A DNA stretch of 64,000 bases from the NCBI RefSeq assembly GCF_004078655.1, contig NZ_RZNC01000001.1:496001-560000 (forward strand), written 5' to 3'. How positions within the stretch are numbered: the first letter of the stretch is position 1; each line of letters starts with the position of its first letter. The notes under the pieces are model-generated. The model worked only from the letters and a program-made list of their open reading frames with translations, made no database searches and was not told the origin of the DNA. Both the position numbers and the translations under genes were made by a program. Of the stretch, positions 50,857 through 56,956 are shown in pieces. This DNA is from Labedella populi (GTDB lineage Bacteria; Actinomycetota; Actinomycetes; Actinomycetales; Microbacteriaceae).

Positions 50857-50935
50857 CCCAGAGAGCTACACCCGCACGAGGGCGCCAGGTGCACGTGGCG
50901 CCCTCGGGCCCGAAGTGCCGCCCTCGACCCCCGCG
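50857..50935. repeat. Dispersed palindromic repeat family A, copy 3
   Basis: Begins right after the TAA of the permease: CCCAGAGAGCTACACCCGC, then GAGGGCGCCA (50878-50887) pairing with TGGCGCCCTC (50896-50905), then a further GCCCTCG. Same order and orientation as copy 1. Confidence 0.75.
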
Positions 50936-50971
50936 CTCTGAGCCCGTCCCGCCCACCGCGACACGGTTGCC

Positions 50972-51035
50972 GAGCTTGTCGAAGCGTGGTGACCGCAACC
51001 GAGCACGATGCCCTTCGACAAGCTCAGGGAGTGCG
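50972..51035. repeat. Dispersed repeat family C, copy 3 (intergenic)
   Basis: GAGCTTGTCGAAGCG (50972-50986) and CCCTTCGACAAGCTCAGGG (51011-51029) are inverted halves; GCTTGTCGAAG and CTTCGACAAGC pair perfectly. Lies 130 bp before the tRNA gene. Confidence 0.75.
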
Positions 51036-51165
51036 TGGTGCGCTCCTCCGGGGCCGTGGGGCTCGGTTCCCGGTTCGGTCACCGGCCGATTGGCGCACTG
51101 CCACGTTGGCCTGATAGTCTCTACTCTGGCCTGCGAGCGGGAGACTGCTCGGAACGCCGAAAACT

Positions 51166-51238
51166 GCGCCCGTAGCTCAACGGATAGAGCATCTGACTAC
51201 GGATCAGAAGGTTGGGGGTTCGAATCCCTCCGGGCGCA
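51166..51238 (+). tRNA. tRNA-Arg (anticodon ACG)
   Basis: 73 nt with a complete cloverleaf: acceptor GCGCCCG/CGGGCGC with discriminator A, D-arm GCTC/GAGC, anticodon stem TCTGA/TCAGA with loop CTACGGA (anticodon ACG), and T-arm GGGGG/CCCTC with TTCGAAT loop. CCA is not encoded. A terminator follows at 51315. No phage or attachment duplication of its 3' end was noticed in the window. Confidence 0.97.
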
Positions 51239-51314
51239 CTCTGCTAGCGAAAACAGTCGTCAGCCTCCGGCTGATACGTGCAGCTGGCGCAGATTCTGGT
51301 TGAGACAGAATGAA

Positions 51315-51336
51315 ACGGCCCGCGAAAGCGGGCCGT
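51315..51336 (+). terminator. Terminator after tRNA-Arg
   Basis: ACGGCCCGC and GCGGGCCGT form a perfect 9-bp stem around GAAA, followed by TTTCG. This is the most classical rho-independent terminator in the window. The 76 bp between the tRNA and it contain no other feature. Confidence 0.85.
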
Positions 51337-51445
51337 TTTCGTGTGGAGTGGCCAACTCGTCGTTCCTGCCGCCCCGCGAGGTCGACGAGGCGGGGACGCA
51401 CGAGGCGGGGGCTCGACATCGCGCGCTCCCCCTCCCTGCTCCTCG

Positions 51446-52183
51446 TCACGGTCGACGCGCGATCTCGACGGCGTGCCGCAGCGAGCCGGTCCAGGACGGG
51501 CCGTGACCCGGCATCATCGTGGTCGCGTCGAGTTCGGGGAGTCGCCCTAGGGACTCACTCGCTCGCGGCAGGTCGTGATGGAACATGCTCGGAAGCAACT
51601 GCGGTCCCGACCGGCGAGACGTGCGGTGGCCGGTGACCAGCGCGTCGCCGGTCACGACGACCCCCGACTCCTCGTAGAGGTAGGCGGCGTGGCCGGAGGT
51701 GTGACCGGGCAGGGCGATGAGGCGTGGCGTGCCCGGGACCTGGACGAGACCGTCGTCCGACGGGGCCGCGGTCGCGCTGGGCACGGCCAGGGCGGGATCT
51801 CCCCCGAGTAGTGGCGCGATACTCGCGGCCCACGCGATCACTCCGGGCCGTGCGGCTTTTCTCACGATCGAGAGGGGCGTCACTTGCTGGATGTGCTCCC
51901 GATGGATGTGCGCCACTTCGCCGGGCGGCGCGTAGACCGGCGTTCCGTGCTCCTTCGCCAGCCAGGCGGCGCCGCCGATGTGATCTGCGTGTGCATGAGT
52001 GATCAGTACGGCTCGCACGTCCTCGGGGGCTCTGCCCAGTGCGTGGAGCGAGGCGATGAGCTCGGCGCGCTGTCCCACGTAGCCGGAGTCGATCAGCACG
52101 ACGCCGTCAGGGTGGTCGTCGATGACCCAGTTCACGTGATTCGTCTGCACGAAATGCAAGGACCCGACGCGTTCGATTCTCAT
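51446..52183 (-). CDS. Metallo-beta-lactamase-fold hydrolase
   Basis: 245 residues. Metal motif ITHAHADHIGGAAWLA (HxHxDH) near residue 61, LIALPGHTSGHAAYLYEE (second His) near 157, VVVTGDALVTGHR (Asp) near 175 and MMPGHGPSW (last His) near 225. Resembles the broad glyoxalase II/lactonase-like group; actual substrate unknown. Divergent from the TRIC-like gene across a 101-bp AT-richer gap (TATATGTAATATAT at 52210), which probably holds both promoters. Confidence 0.9.
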   Translation of the reverse strand: MRIERVGSLHFVQTNHVNWVIDDHPDGVVLIDSGYVGQRAELIASLHALGRAPEDVRAVLITHAHADHIGGAAWLAKEHGTPVYAPPGEVAHIHREHIQQVTPLSIVRKAARPGVIAWAASIAPLLGGDPALAVPSATAAPSDDGLVQVPGTPRLIALPGHTSGHAAYLYEESGVVVTGDALVTGHRTSRRSGPQLLPSMFHHDLPRASESLGRLPELDATTMMPGHGPSWTGSLRHAVEIARRP

Positions 52184-52284
52184 GGCGTATCCCTTCCGGA
52201 AACGGAAACTATATGTAATATATCGGATGCCGGTACGCGGGATGATCGGCTGAACAGCCCACCTGACCCACTCGGGAGACGATC

Positions 52285-52932
52285 ATGGATAACGCACTCT
52301 TCGCGGTCCCCCTCTGGGTCGAGCTCGTCGCCGCCGGCCTCGGTGGCCTGCAGGGAGCGATGTTCGCAGCCGGCTACCGCGACCACCGAATCGACGTCCT
52401 CGGTGTTGTCGCGATCGGAATCGGCACGTCCTTGGGCGGCAGCCTCCTCCGGGACGTCGTCCTCAACCAACCCCCCGTGGTGGTCTGGAGCAACTGGTAC
52501 CTCCTCGTCGCGGCCGCAGGAGCGCTCATCGGTATGGCGCTCGAGCACATCTTCCAACGCCTCAACTGGCTCATCACCGGACTCGACGCCGTCGTGATCG
52601 GCCTCTTCGGTGCGATCGGCACCTCGAAGGCGCTCGTTCTCGGGGTGCCGACGGTGGGTGCGATCTTCATCGGCGTGATCGCGGCCGTCGGGGGCTCGGT
52701 CGTGCGGGACGTCTCCCTCGGTCTGCCCGTCGCCTTCCTCCAGGTCGGATCGCTCTACGCCGTCGCGGCCGGCGCCGGCGCCGGCCTCCTCGTCCTCCTC
52801 GACTCGGTCGGGGTTCCCATCCCCGCCAGCGGCCTCGCCTGCGTGATCGCCACGACGGTGATTCGCCTGGCCGCCGTCCGCTTCCGCTGGACATTCCCCG
52901 AACAGACAACGCTGCGGCACGTGCGCCGCTAG
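52285..52932 (+). CDS. Trimeric intracellular cation channel (TRIC/UPF0126, YicG-like) family protein
   Basis: 215 residues, seven membrane segments in two repeated halves: VLGVVAIGIGTSLGGSLLRDVVL and AIFIGVIAAVGGSVVRDVSL carry the duplicated GGxxxRD motif of the family; LDAVVIGLFGAIGTSKAL is the other family signature. A potassium-permeable channel by family. GGGAGAC gives a ribosome site. Convergent with the last gene of the secretion operon (4-bp gap between stops). Confidence 0.92.
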   Translation: MDNALFAVPLWVELVAAGLGGLQGAMFAAGYRDHRIDVLGVVAIGIGTSLGGSLLRDVVLNQPPVVVWSNWYLLVAAAGALIGMALEHIFQRLNWLITGLDAVVIGLFGAIGTSKALVLGVPTVGAIFIGVIAAVGGSVVRDVSLGLPVAFLQVGSLYAVAAGAGAGLLVLLDSVGVPIPASGLACVIATTVIRLAAVRFRWTFPEQTTLRHVRR

Positions 52933-52936
52933 TGGA

Positions 52937-53713
52937 TTACCCCGCACGTGCGCGCCCGGGGTGGGGCGGTGCCGAGAAGAGGTGGGCGTGCAACGTCGAC
53001 ACGGCATCGAACCCCAGCGACTCGTAGACGGGTCGGCCCATCCCACTGGTCTGGAGCGTCGCCCAGGTCGCGCCGGCGGCTCGAGCCTCGCGAAGCGCGT
53101 GCATCGTGAGCGCGCTCGCGAAGCCCCGGCCACGGAAGGCCTCAGCCGTCGACACGAGGTAGACGCCGACCAGGTCGCCCGACGACAGGATCTCGGCGGT
53201 CGCCACGATCCCACCGTCGACGAGGCCCGCGAAGCGCCTGAAACGGTGGGCCGGATACACCCGCCCGCGTTCCACCCCCACAAGCGGGGCGCCCAGGTGC
53301 GCCCCCAACCCCATCGATGCGCTGTAGCCGCGGACCCACTCATGAAGGGAGTCCGGAGCGGAAATCTCCACCACCGTCAATTCCGCGGGCGGGTCGTCCG
53401 AGCCGACATCGCGCAGGTCCATCTCCATGATGGTCGTCCCTCCGACGTAGGTGCCGCCATGCGCTTCGAGAAGACGTGCCGTGTCCGGGTGTGAGAGCTC
53501 GGACACCTCCCAAAGGAAGGGGACTCCCGCCATGCGCGCCCGGACGTCGTCGACGATCACGTCGGAGATCTCCGAATTGTGGGTGACCGCGTTCAAGCGC
53601 GCCGCGGGAACCCCGCTCTTGTAGAGCGACAGGGCCCCGGTCGATCTGTCATCGACGCCCCAGCCGTGCCAATAACTCTGGTGGTTCGCCAGTTGATCGC
53701 CGAGACCCGTCAC
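52937..53713 (-). CDS. GNAT-family acetyltransferase, last gene of the type VII locus
   Basis: 258 residues. The C-terminal ~120 residues hold the acetyl-CoA site: LVGVYLVSTAEAFRGRGFAS (R/QxxGxG/A), ALTMHALREARAAGATWATL and GRPVYESLGFDAV. The N-terminal half (NHQSYWHGWGVDDRSTGALS) is a degenerate second GNAT-like repeat. ATG 53713 overlaps the stop of the preceding gene (ATGA), so it belongs to the secretion/toxin operon. Possibilities: modification of the effector, neutralisation of its product, or an unrelated passenger. Confidence 0.85.
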   Translation of the reverse strand: MTGLGDQLANHQSYWHGWGVDDRSTGALSLYKSGVPAARLNAVTHNSEISDVIVDDVRARMAGVPFLWEVSELSHPDTARLLEAHGGTYVGGTTIMEMDLRDVGSDDPPAELTVVEISAPDSLHEWVRGYSASMGLGAHLGAPLVGVERGRVYPAHRFRRFAGLVDGGIVATAEILSSGDLVGVYLVSTAEAFRGRGFASALTMHALREARAAGATWATLQTSGMGRPVYESLGFDAVSTLHAHLFSAPPHPGRARAG

Positions 53714-54318
53714 TGCTCACCCCAGCGCACGGTGGTCAGTTGCGCGTCGAAGAGCTCGACGAGAACGTCCGCCAGCGGGCCAGTCGGATCGGCGCTGCCG
53801 AGAGTGACGAAGGTGAAGACGAGCCAGGCTCGGTCGTCGGTCGGGCTCGACACCGTGTAGGTGACGCGCCGGACGGCGTGTCGGGAGAGCGGATCGGCCG
53901 TAGGGTTCGCAGGCTCGACGCCCTCCTCTCGCAGCGCGGGTTGGCCGTCGATGTCGACGAGCCGCGTGACGCTCGACGAGTTGGCGGCGAGTGCGTTGAG
54001 GACCGTCTCCGGCGTCGTCGCGCCGCCTTCGCCGTCTCGCCATTCCGAAACGGTGTACGAGGCGGGAACGGCGATGTCGCCCATGCGGCGGGTCGGGAGA
54101 CAGATGAGCCCTGCACCGGCGGAACGGGCGTGCTCGACGACCCGACTGAGGTGCTTGTGCAACTCCAGTCGGAACGGTGTCGCGGAGTCGCGCGGCACGT
54201 CATCGGGAACCGCCTGATGGGCGAGCGCGCTCAAACGGGCCTCGAGTTCGGTCCGGTCGGCGTTGTTGAGGGAGAGGTTCTCCCAGCCGGGGATGTCCAC
54301 GATCGAATAGGCGCTCAT
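53710..54318 (-). CDS. Unrecognised soluble protein in the type VII effector cassette
   Basis: 202 residues from ATG 54318; TGATG overlap with the upstream gene and ATGA with the GNAT gene. Begins MSAYSIVDIPGWENLSLNNA, a helical segment (ELEARLSALAHQ), then AGLICLPTRRMGDIAVPASY and a beta-rich half with RRVTYTVSSPTDDRAWLVFT ending ELFDAQLTTVRW. No membrane segment or signal peptide. The alternating strand pattern suggests a SUKH- or EspG-like alpha/beta fold, but no family is recognised. Its place between toxin and GNAT makes it a candidate chaperone or immunity protein. Confidence 0.7.
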   Translation of the reverse strand: MSAYSIVDIPGWENLSLNNADRTELEARLSALAHQAVPDDVPRDSATPFRLELHKHLSRVVEHARSAGAGLICLPTRRMGDIAVPASYTVSEWRDGEGGATTPETVLNALAANSSSVTRLVDIDGQPALREEGVEPANPTADPLSRHAVRRVTYTVSSPTDDRAWLVFTFVTLGSADPTGPLADVLVELFDAQLTTVRWGEQ

Positions 54319-54755
54319 CACTTCTCCCTCGTTGCGCGCACGGTCGAGAGGAGATCGAGCATCGCTGTGTACAGGTCGGGTACGGTTTCGATCGGCACGG
54401 ACCGTGCGGTCAGCGTGATGTCGAGACCCCAGGCGCGCCGGAGGAGCACGATCCGGGCCGAAAGGTCGCCCTCGGGACTCTCGTCGAACGACAAGAGCGA
54501 GACGCCATCGGCGAGGTGATCCGGCAGGCCCCGCCGGTGAGGTCGGCCGAGCGGGCCGACCTCGTTCGCATCGAAACGGTCGAGAAGGTAGCGGGTGTCC
54601 GGTCCGAGGGCGTGGAAGACGCGCAGGGTCGCCGCGGGGGCGGCACCCTGTGCCACTCCCGGTGCGAGGAAGACTCCGGAGGTCTCGCCTCTCCTCCACG
54701 CCACGGGGAGCGGCCCGACGGACGCTCCCTCGCCCGTCGATCGTTCGGCGATCAT
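54318..54755 (-). CDS. Unrecognised protein in the type VII effector cassette
   Basis: 145 residues from ATG 54755 (ATGA overlap upstream, TGATG downstream). Sequence: PVAWRRGETSGVFLAPGVAQ, a Leu-rich middle (RYLLDRFDANEVGPL), then ARIVLLRRAWGLDITLTARS and a terminal helix DLYTAMLDLLSTVRATREK. Predicted soluble alpha/beta. Similar beginning (hydrophobic 'LICLPxR' / 'VFLAPG' segment) and ending to the 202-aa neighbour hint that the two are distant relatives. Function unknown. Confidence 0.65.
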   Translation of the reverse strand: MIAERSTGEGASVGPLPVAWRRGETSGVFLAPGVAQGAAPAATLRVFHALGPDTRYLLDRFDANEVGPLGRPHRRGLPDHLADGVSLLSFDESPEGDLSARIVLLRRAWGLDITLTARSVPIETVPDLYTAMLDLLSTVRATREK

Positions 54756-54937
54756 GCGTCCCTCCCGTGCGCGTTCACGTCGTCCGCGATGAGGAGCACG
54801 TGTGACCGGTGCCATCGGATGGTCGAGGTCGTGATCGCTTTGCTCTCGCCGTCGGAGGCCGCGACAGGACGACCGGCTGTGTGCCAGCGCTCGACGGCGA
54901 CGCTGACGGTGTCCGTCGCTTCGACGTTCGTGATCAT
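54752..54937 (-). CDS. 61-residue protein next to the toxin gene
   Basis: Starts with ATG 54937 overlapping the toxin stop (ATGA 54934-54937) and ends overlapping the next start. Reads MITNVEATDTVSVAVERWHT, AGRPVAASDGESKAITTST then RWHRSHVLLIADDVNAHGRDA: a small beta-rich protein, no membrane segment. It lies directly after the toxin on the same message, the usual place for an immunity gene, but it is short for one. Overlaps at both ends support that it is translated. Confidence 0.6.
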   Translation of the reverse strand: MITNVEATDTVSVAVERWHTAGRPVAASDGESKAITTSTIRWHRSHVLLIADDVNAHGRDA

Positions 54938-56640
54938 GACGGGTCGACCTCGTTCCCGGCGAGGTCGAGGTCCTTCCGGGTGTGATCGGACCGTCCGGCG
55001 ATGTACCGGGCGACGGGAGTGACCTGTCCGTTCTCGGCCATCGACCAGGGCACGACCCACTCGTAGCGGTCACTGTCATCACTGAACAGGGGATTCCGGA
55101 TGATCATGCCGTTCGCGCCCAGACGGTCGACGAAGTGGGGCGGCTCACCGGTGAGTCCGGGGAACGACTCGAGCGGGTTCTTGTCCAGTTCGCGGTTCGG
55201 TGTCACCAGCGTGAACTCGTGAGGGTAGGTGAACTTGACGACGTCGCCCGGCCTCGGGCGGCCCGTCGCGTCGTCCACCTGGTGAGCCCAATTCTCAGCG
55301 CTGGCCTTCGTGTCGGCGACGTAGAGTCCCTTCCAGTCCATCCAGGGACTCCCATTCTGGTAGAGAGCGTCATCGCCGCGGCGAGCGCCGTTGTCGTAGA
55401 ACATCCGGGCCCCGTCCGTGCCCATGCCGCGGTAGCCCTCGAAGTGCGAGATGCGGGTGTATCTCACACCGGTGGGCGACTCCCACGTCTGTGTTCCCGG
55501 CTTGATCGTGACGCCCGGCGGGAGGTCGTTCGGCGGGTCGACGACCTTCGACCCCGGAGGAACGTGCCAGTCCAGCTCCGTCTTGGTCGGTCCGGCCGGG
55601 GTGTCCGGCCGCGCGGCGGGCGGGGCATCGGGGCGTGGCGTCGGCGCCTCGGGCGCGGGGGTGTCCGCTGTCGGAGTATCCGCTGTCGGGGTATCCGGTC
55701 TCGGCGTCGGGGTATCCGGTCTGGGCGTGGGGGGTCGTGTCCCCGCCGGCGTCTCGGTGGGTGTCCCGCGGGCGGGGACGGCCGTGCGCGTTCCCTTGGC
55801 GACCGAACCGACGCCGAGAGTGGCGAGGCCGAGCACGGCGAACGCGATGTCCTCTGGTGAGCTCTCCCCGACGGCGACGAGAACGAGCTCGGACACGACC
55901 ACCACGGCGTCGAGTCCGCGAGAAAACGCCATCAGACCGGCCGAGATCACGGGTCCCACCCCGGGTATCACGAGAGCTACCACGGCGAGCACGGTCGCGA
56001 CGATCGTGAACACCGTGATCAGGATCTTCAGAATCTTGATGAATCTGTGCGCGAAGCGGTCCCAGTGCGAGTCCTTGAGGCCGTCGTCGAATCCTCTGCT
56101 CACCGTCCGGGCGGCTGTGCGCCCGGCCTCGTCCAGACGCTGCAGCACCCCCGTGAGTCTGGCCCTGGCCTCCTGCAGCCGGGCTGCAGCACCGTCGGCT
56201 GCCGCGGTCCGATCGGCATTCGCCTGCTCCTCCTCGGGAGTGAGCGTGGCTCCCTCTGCCGCCTCGGCGAGCGGCATCGTGTCGGCGCGGGCCTGCGCGC
56301 CGGCGGCGTCGATCGCGTCATCGAGAGCCGAAGCGGAGCCGAGCAGGGCGGCATCGATTGCGGGCCGGTACTCCTGGAGGGCGCTCACCACGGCCTCATA
56401 GCGCCCGACGGTCTGCTTCAGGTCCTTCCCGACCTCGCTCGCTGAGGACCGGAGCTCGTCGGCGTACGCTCCCCTGAGCGACTCGCCCGATCCGATCCGG
56501 GCGAGCCTGTCTCCCTGCACGCGGAGCGTCTCGGCGAGCGAGCGGAAGTGCGCCAGCTGCTCATCGATCGCGGCCGTGTCGGCCACCACCGGATCGGACG
56601 GTTTACCGAGCAGATCCCATGGCCCCGGGCGCTCAGGCAT
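54934..56640 (-). CDS. Type VII-secreted polymorphic toxin with ADP-ribosyltransferase-like C-terminus
   Basis: 568 residues. N-terminal ~185 residues are helical, opening MPERPGPWDLLGKPSDPVVA, like actinobacterial 'putative T7SS-secreted' proteins. A hydrophobic segment follows (~195-235, ILKILITVFTIVATVLAVV), then a Pro/Thr linker with PRPDTPTPRPDTP and TADTP repeats (~285-350). The C-terminal ~215 residues show EGYRGMGTDGARMFYDNGA (R404), GLYVADTKASAENWA (Y440, resembling the PARP-type 'GxYFADxxSKSxxY') and DRYEWVVPW (E527): an R/Y/E order compatible with ADP-ribosyltransferases. No similarity was computed. Overlaps the Esx-like gene by 8 nt and the 61-aa gene by 4. Confidence 0.8.
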   Translation of the reverse strand: MPERPGPWDLLGKPSDPVVADTAAIDEQLAHFRSLAETLRVQGDRLARIGSGESLRGAYADELRSSASEVGKDLKQTVGRYEAVVSALQEYRPAIDAALLGSASALDDAIDAAGAQARADTMPLAEAAEGATLTPEEEQANADRTAAADGAAARLQEARARLTGVLQRLDEAGRTAARTVSRGFDDGLKDSHWDRFAHRFIKILKILITVFTIVATVLAVVALVIPGVGPVISAGLMAFSRGLDAVVVVSELVLVAVGESSPEDIAFAVLGLATLGVGSVAKGTRTAVPARGTPTETPAGTRPPTPRPDTPTPRPDTPTADTPTADTPAPEAPTPRPDAPPAARPDTPAGPTKTELDWHVPPGSKVVDPPNDLPPGVTIKPGTQTWESPTGVRYTRISHFEGYRGMGTDGARMFYDNGARRGDDALYQNGSPWMDWKGLYVADTKASAENWAHQVDDATGRPRPGDVVKFTYPHEFTLVTPNRELDKNPLESFPGLTGEPPHFVDRLGANGMIIRNPLFSDDSDRYEWVVPWSMAENGQVTPVARYIAGRSDHTRKDLDLAGNEVDPS

Positions 56641-56932
56641 TGCTCACCTCATCCACCTGAATGCTGTCTGCCAGCTGCTTCTCGGCGTCGGTCCACGTCT
56701 GGCAGGCCTGGTCGACGCGCTCGCTGAGCTTCCCCAGCCTCTCGTTGATCTTGTCGCGGTGTACGTACCAGTTGTTCACGAATTCGCCCATCGCCCACGT
56801 CAGATCGTCCTGACCCCAGATCCGGTTGGTCTGGTCGGCTCGGTCTTTCGCCAGACTGAACTCCTGGTGAATGGTTTTCAGGTCACGATTGGTGTCGTCG
56901 AGCGTTTCGTCGACGACGAGGTGATCCGCCAT
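56633..56932 (-). CDS. Esx/WXG100-like small helical partner of the toxin
   Basis: 99 residues, two long helices: VVDETLDDTNRDLKTIHQEF and HRDKINERLGKLSERVDQAC, hinged by RIWGQDDLTWAMGEFVNNW, where WGQDD may stand for the WxG turn. AAAGGAC precedes the ATG. Its stop overlaps the toxin start by 8 nt, so equal synthesis is expected; co-secretion as a heterodimer with the toxin N-terminus is inferred from analogous WXG/LXG pairs. Follows the ATPase gene by 24 bp. Confidence 0.75.
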   Translation of the reverse strand: MADHLVVDETLDDTNRDLKTIHQEFSLAKDRADQTNRIWGQDDLTWAMGEFVNNWYVHRDKINERLGKLSERVDQACQTWTDAEKQLADSIQVDEVSNA

Positions 56933-56956
56933 GCAAGGTCCTTTCAGAGGTGAGTG

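Noticed and set aside
51166-51238. tRNA-Arg as an integration site for an island containing the secretion locus
   Set aside because: No repeat of the tRNA 3' end, integrase or phage gene is visible downstream within the window.
52197-52210. GGAAACGGAAAC before the MBL gene as another TetR site
   Set aside because: It is a direct, not inverted, repeat and lacks the AGATCG spacer, so it does not match the three true sites.
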